Source: Dictyoglomus sp. NZ13-RE01
Lineage (GTDB): Bacteria; Dictyoglomota; Dictyoglomia; Dictyoglomales; Dictyoglomaceae
Assembly: GCA_002878375.1 (NCBI GenBank)
Contig: NIRF01000010.1
Location: 1-64,000 of the forward strand
DNA: 64,000 bases
Direction: 5' to 3'
Positions within the stretch are counted from its first letter, which is position 1; each line of letters begins with the position of its first letter. This document shows positions 17,307-25,852 of this stretch, one piece after another. A model generated the notes under the pieces. It was not told the DNA's origin, did not search any database, and saw nothing but the letters and a program-made list of their open reading frames with translations. The position numbers and the translations under genes were made by a program.

Positions 17307-20300
17307 TTATTTCAATTCCAATGTGCCCCAAAGTTCTGGATGAGCCCATATATCTCCAAGAGGTATCCAAGAAAGCATGTTCTCTCTTACATAGGCTCCA
17401 ATAGCTGCATCTTTCTTATTGGAGTTATGAATGGTATAGCAGAAGCCAAGCTTCAAACCTTCCTGAGGTGTTACACCTAAGTATTCAAAGGGTATTGCAA
17501 CTTCTATGTCATAACCATAATCTGTCCTCTTGGAAGCTACTTTAACTTCTGGTGCTACATCCTTAATATTTCCAGGTTTTGCATCCTCATGTCTTACCGC
17601 TTGAACATTGCCTGCAGTATCAAAAGGTAGAACTGCAAGTTTGAAGACTCCTGCATTAGAGCCTGCTATTTGAGGATTGAGATAAAACTCTATAGAGTCT
17701 GTTCTGTAGAAGGCTCCAATGTCATTAGGTGCAATATTAATAACTACATACTCGTCATATACCTTGGCAAATAGATACAGATATTTATCATCCCACATAG
17801 CATAGAACTTGCTATGGAGTATCTGAGATTTCTTATCTACTTTAGTAAATCCTGGGACATTCATATCTTCGGTTACTTCATTCTCTTGTGCCTTGTTCCA
17901 TGTCTCCTCAAATAGACCATCAATAACAGGAGGAGTATCAGTTTTTATCGCTACTGCAACCTTTTGTAATGCCTCTAAAGCTTTCTTCTCATACTGTTGT
18001 TTATACCATGGAGTAACAGCATAATCCGCCCTCTTATAAGTAAATCCTATTTTTCTCATAGCCTTTTGTACATACTTGTTCTTCATAAAGTACTTCCAAA
18101 CCATTCCTGTTCTGTAATTTTCTATCATTAGAATGATTGTTCCTTGATCAATTCCTACATATTCCTTAGAGAACCAATTTTCATCTACATTAAAGCCACT
18201 TACAAATCCGTATTTGCCCCAGATTAGTGGACCATACTTACTTAGCATCCCTCTTATTGCCTTCATAGCAAGATCTGGTACAAAGGGGAGAGAGCCTATT
18301 GATGCGTATGGTGCTATCGTGCCGTCATGGTTTCCTTCAGAAGCTCCATAGGCTCTGTATCCTCCAGGTCCATCACAGGCGGAAAGTCCCCATATATCCT
18401 CATCGTAGGTTTTGTATTCACCTTTTCTCAAGAAGGTAAACATCCAGTTGTATCTTGCTGCAGCTGCTGCATTATTGAAATAGTTTGCATATTTATCCTC
18501 TTTATTCCTAAAGTCTATCCAAATATTAGGATATTGGTATACGAAAAGTACCTCGTTAGGATAGGAAATATAAGTATCATTTATAGGTCTTGTAATCTCA
18601 TCCCAAGAGGATGCAGGGATTGGATATGTAGGAGATCCTATAGCAAGAATGTAGGCAAGAAGACCCTCATCAAAGGTATCTCCCCATCTTCCTCCGAGGA
18701 ATCCACCTTCTGGCTTCCAACCCATAGAAAGTTTCTTTCCACCAGCAAGCATCCATTGCCAATTGACTTCTCTATAAATCTTATCCGCAAGTTTTTCTAT
18801 TTCTGTCCCTTTGAAGTACTCTCCTACAAATATTACTCCTGCAAGAAGAAGGGCTGTGTCTATAGAGGAAAGCTCACAGTTCCAAACTCTCTTCCCTGTT
18901 TTCATATCTACAAAGTGATAGAAGAAACCATTATATCCTTCCACTTTTCCTTCTGCGAAGCTCTTTAAAGTAGTTAAAACCCTATTGTATCCCTCTGTCT
19001 TTGTGATCCAACCTCTTTCAATAGCAATAGGGATAGCTGTTAGTCCAAAACCTACAGCTGCAATACTTGAAGGAGAATCTGCAGTGCTCCTATCTTTGAT
19101 AAGCCCGTTTTCTGGATTTGCTTCCTCCCAGAAGTATCTAAAGGTCTTTTTCTGTATTTCGTCTAAGAGGGCATTATCACTTAGATCAAGTAGTCTTGCT
19201 ACCTCTGCCTTTATAGCTGGATCTGCCTTCTGAAGTAGATCCTCGAGAGTAAGCTTCTTTTTCTCAAGCTTCATGTAAAGTCCATCAATATAGAAGGGCT
19301 CTGTAAGAGGTATTTTGTTCCTGTTTTCATCATAAGCTGCAAAGGCAAGATAAACCATGTATTTTCCGCCTGGTTCTGGTCTTGTCATCTCTCCTGCAAG
19401 CTCAAAGGTTATAGCATTCCATCCATCAGTAGGCTTTGTTTGAGAGAATACTCCTCCTACCCATCTCCATTCTTTGGTTACATCCGCCATTCCAAGGAAG
19501 AACATCTCTGGCTTATGCTTCATATCTGGAGGAATATATACATTCATAATAATCTTGTTGCCTTTATTCCATGTCTCAATCTTATCCTGTGGTATAGGCA
19601 TTGCCACTTTTGTTTCAACACTATTCCCACTTGGAATTACCTTCATAGAAGCTTTACCTTCAATTACATATTCAGTGTTTAATTCAAAGGTGGCGCCTGT
19701 GTTGTCATTACCAAAGGTCTTTATCTCATCCTCTGTATCCATGCTCCAAATATAGGCGTATTCTCCAACAAAGTTTACATAAAGCCCATCAATATAGAAG
19801 GGTTCTGTAAGAGGTATTTTATTCCTATTCTGATCAAAGCCTGCAAAGGCAAGATAAACCTTGTATTTTTCATTTTCCTTAAGAGATTTCATGTTAGGTG
19901 TTAGTACAAATTCTATATCATTCCATCCATCAGTAGGCTTTGTTTGGGAAAATACTCCATCCACCCATTGCCAATCCGATGTTACATCCGCCATTCCCAT
20001 AAAGAACATCTCTGGTTTTGTTTTCATCTCTGGTGGAATATAAACCTTCATAACTACTTTATCCGCCTGATTCCATGCATCAATCATATTTTTGGGAATA
20101 GGAAGAGCCACTTTTGTTTCTAAACTCTTTCCATTAGGGATTACCTTCATTGAATTAGTACCATTTGCCACATAGATATCACTTAGCTCAAAAACTGCAC
20201 CAGTGTTGTCATTATCAAAGGTCTTAATTTCTGCTAAGGAATCCATGCTCCATATGTAGGTCTCCTGAGGTTCATCAGGATTTTCAATAATTATCCTATC

Positions 20301-20822
20301 TACATAGAAGGGATCTTTTATTGGAACTTTCTTTCCATCCTTTTCGTAAATGAAGGCGAAGTATAGCATATATTTTCCATCGGTTTTAACCTCTCTCATC
20401 TTAGGAGAGAGCTTAAACTCGACCACATTCCATCCATCTTTTGATTTAGTATCTGAGAATACTCCATCTACCCATTGCCAGTCCGATGTTACATCCGCCA
20501 TTCCAAGGAAATATTTTGTTGGTCTTGTTTCTGCATCCTTCTTAATGTAGACAGAGATCTTTAGAGATTCCTTTTCTGCCCACTTTGATAAAATATCTCC
20601 TGAAATTTGAAATGCCATCTTTGTCTCGTCCGCTGTTCCTGATGGAATAACCTTTATAGAGTATTTTCCACTTGCCACATATTCTGTAGATAATTCAAAT
20701 TTTGCTCCTGTGTTATCGTTGCTTATTCCCTCTAATTTCTCCATAGGATTCACTACTTCATAGGAAAAAGCCAAAGTTAACAGGAGAAAGAGAGAAATTA
20801 AGATACCTAAAAGCTTCCTCAT
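17307..20822 (-). CDS. Secreted glycoamylase-like (PF10091/GH144-related) glucanase with triple N-terminal module and CBM9-like C-terminus
   Basis: An 1171-residue exported enzyme. The signal peptide is residues 1-20. Three tandem beta-rich modules of about 165 residues follow (around 22-185, 190-355 and 356-525), each with DNTGA, FFxGMADVTxxWxWV and a DPFY/EPFY plus YIDGLY ending. They look like carbohydrate-binding jelly rolls. The catalytic alpha/alpha-barrel spans about 545-945 (TFRYFWEEANPENGLIKDR, ERGWIT, ELSSIDTALLLAG, GPGGYRAYGASEG). The last 200 residues are a CBM9/DOMON-like module (PPVIDGLFEETWNKA, FYRTDSIEFYLNPQ). Relatives in this superfamily act on beta-1,2-glucan. The block typical of characterised GH144 enzymes, as I recall it, is not exactly reproduced here, so linkage specificity is open. 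Confidence 0.8.
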   Translation of the reverse strand: MRKLLGILISLFLLLTLAFSYEVVNPMEKLEGISNDNTGAKFELSTEYVASGKYSIKVIPSGTADETKMAFQISGDILSKWAEKESLKISVYIKKDAETRPTKYFLGMADVTSDWQWVDGVFSDTKSKDGWNVVEFKLSPKMREVKTDGKYMLYFAFIYEKDGKKVPIKDPFYVDRIIIENPDEPQETYIWSMDSLAEIKTFDNDNTGAVFELSDIYVANGTNSMKVIPNGKSLETKVALPIPKNMIDAWNQADKVVMKVYIPPEMKTKPEMFFMGMADVTSDWQWVDGVFSQTKPTDGWNDIEFVLTPNMKSLKENEKYKVYLAFAGFDQNRNKIPLTEPFYIDGLYVNFVGEYAYIWSMDTEDEIKTFGNDNTGATFELNTEYVIEGKASMKVIPSGNSVETKVAMPIPQDKIETWNKGNKIIMNVYIPPDMKHKPEMFFLGMADVTKEWRWVGGVFSQTKPTDGWNAITFELAGEMTRPEPGGKYMVYLAFAAYDENRNKIPLTEPFYIDGLYMKLEKKKLTLEDLLQKADPAIKAEVARLLDLSDNALLDEIQKKTFRYFWEEANPENGLIKDRSTADSPSSIAAVGFGLTAIPIAIERGWITKTEGYNRVLTTLKSFAEGKVEGYNGFFYHFVDMKTGKRVWNCELSSIDTALLLAGVIFVGEYFKGTEIEKLADKIYREVNWQWMLAGGKKLSMGWKPEGGFLGGRWGDTFDEGLLAYILAIGSPTYPIPASSWDEITRPINDTYISYPNEVLFVYQYPNIWIDFRNKEDKYANYFNNAAAAARYNWMFTFLRKGEYKTYDEDIWGLSACDGPGGYRAYGASEGNHDGTIAPYASIGSLPFVPDLAMKAIRGMLSKYGPLIWGKYGFVSGFNVDENWFSKEYVGIDQGTIILMIENYRTGMVWKYFMKNKYVQKAMRKIGFTYKRADYAVTPWYKQQYEKKALEALQKVAVAIKTDTPPVIDGLFEETWNKAQENEVTEDMNVPGFTKVDKKSQILHSKFYAMWDDKYLYLFAKVYDEYVVINIAPNDIGAFYRTDSIEFYLNPQIAGSNAGVFKLAVLPFDTAGNVQAVRHEDAKPGNIKDVAPEVKVASKRTDYGYDIEVAIPFEYLGVTPQEGLKLGFCYTIHNSNKKDAAIGAYVRENMLSWIPLGDIWAHPELWGTLELK
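19268..20760 (-). repeat. Three tandem coding repeats of about 490 bp
   Basis: The N-terminal half of the giant hydrolase is three direct repeats, at about 20760-20270, 20262-19770 and 19760-19268. Repeats 2 and 3 are clearly closer to each other than to repeat 1: both carry IWSMD, GVFSQTKPTDGWN, YLAFA and NRNKIPLTEPFYIDGLY. This points to a later duplication of the inner unit. Confidence 0.85.
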
Positions 20823-20881
20823 ACTAAAACCTCCTTTAAAAATTTTTAGGAGAGAAAAAGTTTTTTATCTTATCACCCCCT

Positions 20882-23245
20882 TCAAATATACACTTCTACC
20901 TTTACCACATCTTTAGGACCTTGATAGTTAACAATATCGCCCTCTATCCTCTCACCTTCTAAAAATATCTCGAATTTTCCCAATCTTTTAATGCTAATCT
21001 CATAAACCTTTCCTCTAAATAATCTTTTTACTTTTACCTCATTCCAATCCTCTGGAAGATTAGGGTCTATCTTTAATCCTTCCCAAGTAGGTATAATTCC
21101 TAAGATTCCCTCCATTGCTGAGATAAAGTACCAGCATGCAGAGCCCGTATACCAGCTCCAACCCCCTCTCCCAAAGTATTTGGAATCAGGACCATCCACA
21201 TTACCACAAGTTACATAAGGCTCCGCCTTATAAAGGTCTGGCTCCAATCCCCTATAAATAGGCATAAAACTTTTATAAATCTTATAAGCATCTCTATCCT
21301 TCATCTTGCAGGAAGCCAAAACTGCCCAACATCCAGCATGAGTATATAAACCGCCATTCTCCCTAACCCCAGGAGCATACCTTGTGAGATAACCAATCTC
21401 AGGATCCGGAGAAGTATATGCAGGATAGAAAAGTAAAGGACCAAACTCCCTAAAAAGGTAATTTTTAGCAGAATTATAGGCTTTCTTCTTTCTTTCCTCT
21501 GGAGCTGTATCATTAAGAATTGCCCAGGTTTGAGCATTTAAAAATATTTTCCCCTCCTTGCAAGCTTTACTTCCAATAGGCTCTCCACTATCTTTGAAGG
21601 CTCTTATATACCATTCCCCATCCCATCCATAACTATTTATCGCCTCTTTAAGCTCTTCCGCTCTTTTCAAATAGTAATTAACCCTCTCATAATCCTTATG
21701 CTTTTCAGAAACCTTTGCAAAATCTATTAATATTCCATATAGGAAGTGGGCAAGCCATATACTCTCACCTTTACCACCTGTTCCTACCGCATTCATCCCG
21801 TCATTCCAATCCCCATCCCCTATAAGAGGAAGCCCCCTATTACTAAATTTCTTTAGGCTCAAATCTATAGCTTTACAGCAGTGTTCATATAAAGTTCCAC
21901 TTCTACCATCCAAATAGGGAATCATCTCGTGAAGAATAGACCAATCATCCGTATTTTTTAGATATCTAATAACTAAGAAGGGAAGCCACAATCTGTTATC
22001 AGAAATCTCGTTTCTATGTCCTATTTCAGAGATAGGATGCCACCAGTGATACACATATCCGTCAGAAAACTGATGTCTCGCATGAAGCTTTATCTGATCT
22101 TTGGTTCTTTCCGGATTAAGATATAAAAATATTTGACTATCCTGAAGCTGATCTCTAAATCCGTAAGCTCCTCCCAACTGATAATAGGCAGTTCTTGCCC
22201 AAAGTCTCCCTGATATTGCTTGATATTTTAGCCAGTAATTATTCATGATGTTGAAGGCAGGATCTGGAGTTTCCACCATTGTTTTTGAAAGAAGATCTTC
22301 CCACATCTTTTTAACATCAATTAAGGCTTTTTCCACCTTATCTTCAGTATTGTATCTTTCAACTATCCTCTCAATAGACTCATCGGAGTTGTTTTTAATA
22401 GCTCCCAATGCAAAAACAATAGTTTTTTCCTCTAAGGGATTAAGGGTAAGATCAATTCTCAAAGAAGCAATATCGTCCTCCCACTTTCCAAAGGTATTTG
22501 TTAATCTTCCTTCAATAAGAGCCTTAGGAGACTTTAAATCTCCAAACATTCCAATAAATTCCTCTTTAGAACCTTCCGCCTCAATGGCAGGAATATTTGC
22601 CCAATGAAAGGCAGTGTACTCCCAATCTCTATTCCAATGTTGTCCCTTCTCATTAGGAATCTCCCATAACCTTTTTTTAGAAAATATGTAATTCCCCTCT
22701 TTATTAAAATAAGTTTCTATAAAGGTTTTATGAAACTCTCTATGCCAATCAGGAGAAGCACCAAGATTCCATTCCAAATAGGTAAAGAGTGAAAGATGCT
22801 TAGTTTTTGAAGATTCATTCTTTATCCTTAGAAGCCAAATTTCAACGGGATCATTTATGGGTACAAATATGGTAAACTCAGACCTTATTCCATAATATTT
22901 TGTATTAAATATGGAATAGCCAATACCATGAATAAGTTCAAAATCCTCGTAATCCTTACAGACTGGTTTCCATGGTATAGACCAAAATTCTTTAGTTTCA
23001 TTATCTCTTATATAAATATACTTTCCCCAATCATCCTTTATAAGGTCTTGATTCCAACGAGTTATTCTATTTAGGGAAGCATGGGTTCTAAAACTATAAG
23101 AGGAACCAGTATTTGAGATCACAAGACCATAATCACCATTAGATATAACATTAACCCATGGTCTTGGAGTTTTTGGTGTTTTTATAACATACTCTTTTCC
23201 ATTATCTTTAAAATAACCATATTTTGTCTCAAATAATCTTTCCAT
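20882..23245 (-). CDS. Glycoside hydrolase family 94 oligosaccharide phosphorylase
   Basis: A 787-residue intracellular phosphorylase that would split a beta-glucoside with inorganic phosphate to alpha-glucose 1-phosphate. It has the GH94 architecture: an N-terminal beta-sandwich (PWVNVISNGDYGLVISNTGSS), a linker, and an alpha/alpha-barrel with YGFRDQLQDSQ and GDGDWNDGMNAVG, where Asp482 is the expected general acid. The length is typical of cellobiose or chitobiose phosphorylases (about 800), shorter than 1,2-beta-oligoglucan phosphorylases (about 1100). There is no signal peptide. It lies directly behind a LacI-type operator and upstream of the secreted glucanase. Beta-gluco-oligosaccharide is the likely substrate; the linkage is unknown. 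Confidence 0.9.
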   Translation of the reverse strand: MERLFETKYGYFKDNGKEYVIKTPKTPRPWVNVISNGDYGLVISNTGSSYSFRTHASLNRITRWNQDLIKDDWGKYIYIRDNETKEFWSIPWKPVCKDYEDFELIHGIGYSIFNTKYYGIRSEFTIFVPINDPVEIWLLRIKNESSKTKHLSLFTYLEWNLGASPDWHREFHKTFIETYFNKEGNYIFSKKRLWEIPNEKGQHWNRDWEYTAFHWANIPAIEAEGSKEEFIGMFGDLKSPKALIEGRLTNTFGKWEDDIASLRIDLTLNPLEEKTIVFALGAIKNNSDESIERIVERYNTEDKVEKALIDVKKMWEDLLSKTMVETPDPAFNIMNNYWLKYQAISGRLWARTAYYQLGGAYGFRDQLQDSQIFLYLNPERTKDQIKLHARHQFSDGYVYHWWHPISEIGHRNEISDNRLWLPFLVIRYLKNTDDWSILHEMIPYLDGRSGTLYEHCCKAIDLSLKKFSNRGLPLIGDGDWNDGMNAVGTGGKGESIWLAHFLYGILIDFAKVSEKHKDYERVNYYLKRAEELKEAINSYGWDGEWYIRAFKDSGEPIGSKACKEGKIFLNAQTWAILNDTAPEERKKKAYNSAKNYLFREFGPLLFYPAYTSPDPEIGYLTRYAPGVRENGGLYTHAGCWAVLASCKMKDRDAYKIYKSFMPIYRGLEPDLYKAEPYVTCGNVDGPDSKYFGRGGWSWYTGSACWYFISAMEGILGIIPTWEGLKIDPNLPEDWNEVKVKRLFRGKVYEISIKRLGKFEIFLEGERIEGDIVNYQGPKDVVKVEVYI

Positions 23246-23259
23246 TTTTCTCTCCTTTC

Positions 23260-23271
23260 TTAACCGGTTAA
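23260..23271. promoter_or_regulatory. LacI-type operator in front of the GH94 gene
   Basis: TTAACCGGTTAA is a perfect 12-bp palindrome with the central CG typical of LacI-family sites. On the minus strand it lies directly after a candidate -10 TAAAAT (complement of 23271-23276) and before the GAAAGGAG ribosome binding site, so a bound repressor would block initiation. It matches the operator at 24335-24348 in the half-site TTAAC. Confidence 0.8.
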
Positions 23272-23313
23272 TTTTAAATCAAAAACCAAAAAATAATGCA
23301 AGGAAAGAAAAAT

Positions 23314-24330
23314 TTAAATTCTACTACATGACCTGCGCTCAATAAGTTGCGTCTTCAAGAAGTATTTCTTTTGCTCTAAAACTTCACCTGAAAGTAGTCT
23401 TATAAGAATCTTTGCAGATACTTCCCCTAATTGATAGATAGGCTGCATTATTGTAGTAAGGGGAGGATTACTTAATACGCTTGCCTCAATATTATCAAAG
23501 CCTATAACAGAAACATCCTCTGGAACCCTTAATCCTTCTTCCTTTAATGCCTTAATAGCGCCCAATGCCATATGGTCATTGGCAGAAAAAATAGCAGTAA
23601 ATTTTTCGCCAGTGCTAAGAAGGGATTTTACCGCTTTATATCCTCCCTCTCTTGTAAAATCACCCCTTAAAACAAGCTTCTCATTAAAAGGAATATTATA
23701 TTTTTCCAATGCCTTAAGATATCCTCTAAATCTAAACTCGCTATCCCATGCCTCCTTAGAACCATGAATAAACGCAATTTCCCTATGTCCCAAGGATATA
23801 AGATATTCTGTTGCCTTAAAACCACCATCCTCATTATCTACAACAACAGAATAAATATTTTCACCATCATAGGGATAATCAATAAAAACGAAGGGTATTT
23901 TTGAATCTATAATTTTATTTATAAAGCCTTCATCGATGTGGTAAGCCATAACAATTACTCCATCTACAATACCCATATTTAGAAAATCAAAAACTTGATG
24001 TTCTTTTTCTGGATTAGCATGAGTACTATAAAGGTTCAAAAAGTATCCATGTCTACTTAAGGTTTTTTCAACCCCTTTTATTATTTTTGCATAAAAGACA
24101 TCACTTATATCCGGTATTACAAGGGCTATAAAATTAGTTTTCTTTCCAGCAAGGGCTTGTGCCAGCTTATTAGGTTTATACCCATATTCTTCTATAATAC
24201 GAAGAATTTTTTCTCTGACCTCTTCACTAACCCCTGGTTTGTTATTCAATACATAGGATACAGCCCCTTTAGAGACCCCCGCCAGTTTAGCAATATCATT
24301 AATTGTAAGCTTATTCTTCTCTCTCTTCAT
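23314..24330 (-). CDS. LacI family transcriptional regulator
   Basis: A 338-residue LacI/GalR repressor. The N-terminal helix-turn-helix is TINDIAKLAGVSKGAVSYVL, with the YKPNKLAQALAGKKT hinge helix near residue 60. The rest is a periplasmic-binding-protein-like sensor (IALVIPDISDVFYAKIIKGVE, GVIVMAYHI, AIFSANDHMALGAIKAL, VIGFDNIEASVLSNPPLTTI). The gene heads the minus-strand operon behind a strong promoter that overlaps a matching operator, so it is likely autorepressed. It probably also controls GH94 through the operator at 23260. The inducer is presumably an oligosaccharide or sugar from the pathway. Confidence 0.92.
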   Translation of the reverse strand: MKREKNKLTINDIAKLAGVSKGAVSYVLNNKPGVSEEVREKILRIIEEYGYKPNKLAQALAGKKTNFIALVIPDISDVFYAKIIKGVEKTLSRHGYFLNLYSTHANPEKEHQVFDFLNMGIVDGVIVMAYHIDEGFINKIIDSKIPFVFIDYPYDGENIYSVVVDNEDGGFKATEYLISLGHREIAFIHGSKEAWDSEFRFRGYLKALEKYNIPFNEKLVLRGDFTREGGYKAVKSLLSTGEKFTAIFSANDHMALGAIKALKEEGLRVPEDVSVIGFDNIEASVLSNPPLTTIMQPIYQLGEVSAKILIRLLSGEVLEQKKYFLKTQLIERRSCSRI

Positions 24331-24334
24331 ATTA

Positions 24335-24348
24335 CTTAACCGTTTAAG
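24335..24348. promoter_or_regulatory. LacI-type operator in front of the lacI-like gene
   Basis: CTTAACCGTTTAAG is a 14-bp palindrome with one mismatched pair and a central CG. It lies between the predicted transcription start (about 24355 on the minus strand) and the ATG at 24330. It shares the TTAACCG half with the site at 23260-23271, which supports autoregulation. Confidence 0.8.
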
Positions 24349-24361
24349 TTACTCTGGGGAA

Positions 24362-24390
24362 ATTTTATATTAAAAAATTTTTAATGTCAA
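24362..24390 (-). promoter_or_regulatory. Sigma-70 promoter of the LacI/GH94 operon
   Basis: On the minus strand, TTGACA (complement of 24385-24390), a 17-base spacer and TAAAAT (complement of 24362-24367) make a near-perfect promoter. Transcription would begin near 24355, immediately upstream of the operator. The short leader has no clear Shine-Dalgarno before the ATG. Confidence 0.85.
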
Positions 24391-24440
24391 TACCCCTTTC
24401 CCCCTGACGAAAATTTTTAAAAGTGATCCATATTAAATTG

Positions 24441-24452
24441 TGTTAATTAACA
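24441..24452. promoter_or_regulatory. Palindrome TGTTAATTAACA upstream of the alpha-glucan operon
   Basis: A perfect 12-bp palindrome about 100 bases upstream of the MalE-like gene. A second TTAATTAA core occurs at 24525-24532. It lacks the central CG of the two LacI-type sites nearby, so it may bind a different regulator. No consensus promoter for the rightward operon was found in this interval. Confidence 0.4.
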
Positions 24453-24549
24453 TGTGTTAGTAAAGGAGGTTGGGAAAGAAAAAATAAAAAGTAAACATAT
24501 TTCTCCAGGTTTCCTTCCTCTATTTTAATTAATTTGAGGAGGTGCTTTT

Positions 24550-25794
24550 ATGAAAAAGTTTGGTTTGATTCTTTTGTTACTTTTAGTTTCCGTTTTTGTA
24601 ATGACTCAAATCAATGCCGCTTCTCCAATTAAAGTAGTAATATGGGAACAAGACGATCCAACAGGCGATGAACTCATGGACAAATGGGCACAAGAAATAA
24701 ATAAACTCTATCCTGATATTGTAGTTGAGAGAGTACATTATAGCACCGAAGATCTAAGAAGCAATTTCCAAACTGCCGCTTTAGCTGGAAAAGGACCTCA
24801 TTTAGTTTATGGACCTTATGATAACATTGGGCCTTTTGTTACAATGGGAATTATTCAGCCCTTGGATAATTTCGTTCCAAAGGACTTCTTAGCAAAATTT
24901 GATCCCACTGCCTTAAAAGGAAATATGTATCAAGGAAAACTTTGGGCACTTCCTGATAGAATTGGAAATCACCTCTGCCTCCTTTACAACAAGAAATTAG
25001 TAAAAGTTGTTCCAAGAGATATGGATACCTTTATTAAATTAGCTAAATCCTTAACTAAGGACATCAACAAGGATGGTAAGATAGATCAGTGGGGATTAGT
25101 ATACAATCTAAATGAACCCTATTGGCTTCCACCATTCTTAGGAGGATTTGGTGGATGGGTAATGGATGATAACGCAAACCCCACTTTAAATACAGATGCA
25201 ATGGTAAAAGCATTGCAACTTGTACAAGACTTTAAATTTAAGCATAAAATTGTACCCCCAGATTGCGATTACAACTTAGCAGACACATTATTCAAAGAAG
25301 GGAAAGCAGCATTCTTGATAAATGGTCCTTGGTCCTTTGCAGGATATGTGGAAGCAAAAGTAGATTTTGGCGTAACTCGTATTCCTAAGATTAACGAGAC
25401 AGGTTTATGGCCTACTCCAATGAGTGGTATGAAAGGATACAGTGTTTCTAAAATAGTAACCGATCCAAAAGAAAAAGATGCTGTTCTTAAGGTTTTAATG
25501 TACTTTACCGATGAGAAGGCTCAGAAAGAGATGCTTAGAAAAGTTAAATGGCTACCTACCAATAAGAACGCCTTAAAAGACCCATTTATAAATGAAGATC
25601 CAATACTTAAAGGTTCTGCATATCAGTTAGAAGTTGCAAAACCTATGCCCATTGTTCCTGAAATGAGAGCTATTTGGGATGCTATTAGAGGTCCTCAAGA
25701 ATTAGTTATGGCAGGAAAGATGACTCCAAAAGATGCTGCAGAAGCAATGCAAAAGGATGCTGAGAAGAGAATTAAAGAAATGCTAGGAAAGTAA
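24550..25794 (+). CDS. Maltose-type ABC transporter solute-binding protein
   Basis: A 414-residue exported family 1 binding protein. The signal peptide is residues 1-23 (FGLILLLLLVSVFVMTQINAA). The maltose/maltodextrin-binding pattern is strong: VVIWEQDDPTGDELMDKWAQEI, GKGPHLVYGPYDNIGPFVTMGIIQPLD, KAAFLINGPWSFAGY, GYSVSKIVTDPKEKDAVLKVLMYFTD and a KPMPIVPEMRAIWD ending. Its operon contains an amylopullulanase, so maltodextrin is the likely ligand. GGAGGTG lies 8 bases before ATG 24550; an orphan GGAGGT occurs upstream at 24465. Confidence 0.92.
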   Translation: MKKFGLILLLLLVSVFVMTQINAASPIKVVIWEQDDPTGDELMDKWAQEINKLYPDIVVERVHYSTEDLRSNFQTAALAGKGPHLVYGPYDNIGPFVTMGIIQPLDNFVPKDFLAKFDPTALKGNMYQGKLWALPDRIGNHLCLLYNKKLVKVVPRDMDTFIKLAKSLTKDINKDGKIDQWGLVYNLNEPYWLPPFLGGFGGWVMDDNANPTLNTDAMVKALQLVQDFKFKHKIVPPDCDYNLADTLFKEGKAAFLINGPWSFAGYVEAKVDFGVTRIPKINETGLWPTPMSGMKGYSVSKIVTDPKEKDAVLKVLMYFTDEKAQKEMLRKVKWLPTNKNALKDPFINEDPILKGSAYQLEVAKPMPIVPEMRAIWDAIRGPQELVMAGKMTPKDAAEAMQKDAEKRIKEMLGK

Positions 25795-25805
25795 TGATTT
25801 TAAAG

Positions 25806-25834
25806 GGAGGGAGGATAGCTCCCTCCTTCTTTTA
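25806..25834 (+). terminator. Attenuator hairpin between MalE-like and MalF-like genes
   Basis: GGAGGGAG (25806-25813) pairs with CTCCCTCC (25819-25826) across a GATAG loop, followed by TTCTTTT. This is terminator-like but lies between two genes of one operon, as at 6396 and 16023, and would limit permease expression relative to the binding protein. Confidence 0.78.
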
Positions 25835-25852
25835 AGAGGAGGATAATTAGAG

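Noticed and set aside
18327-18968. A 213-codon open frame on the plus strand inside the glycoamylase-like gene
   Set aside because: It is antisense to a convincing coding region, rich in Ser, Ile and Cys, with no ribosome binding site and no family resemblance.
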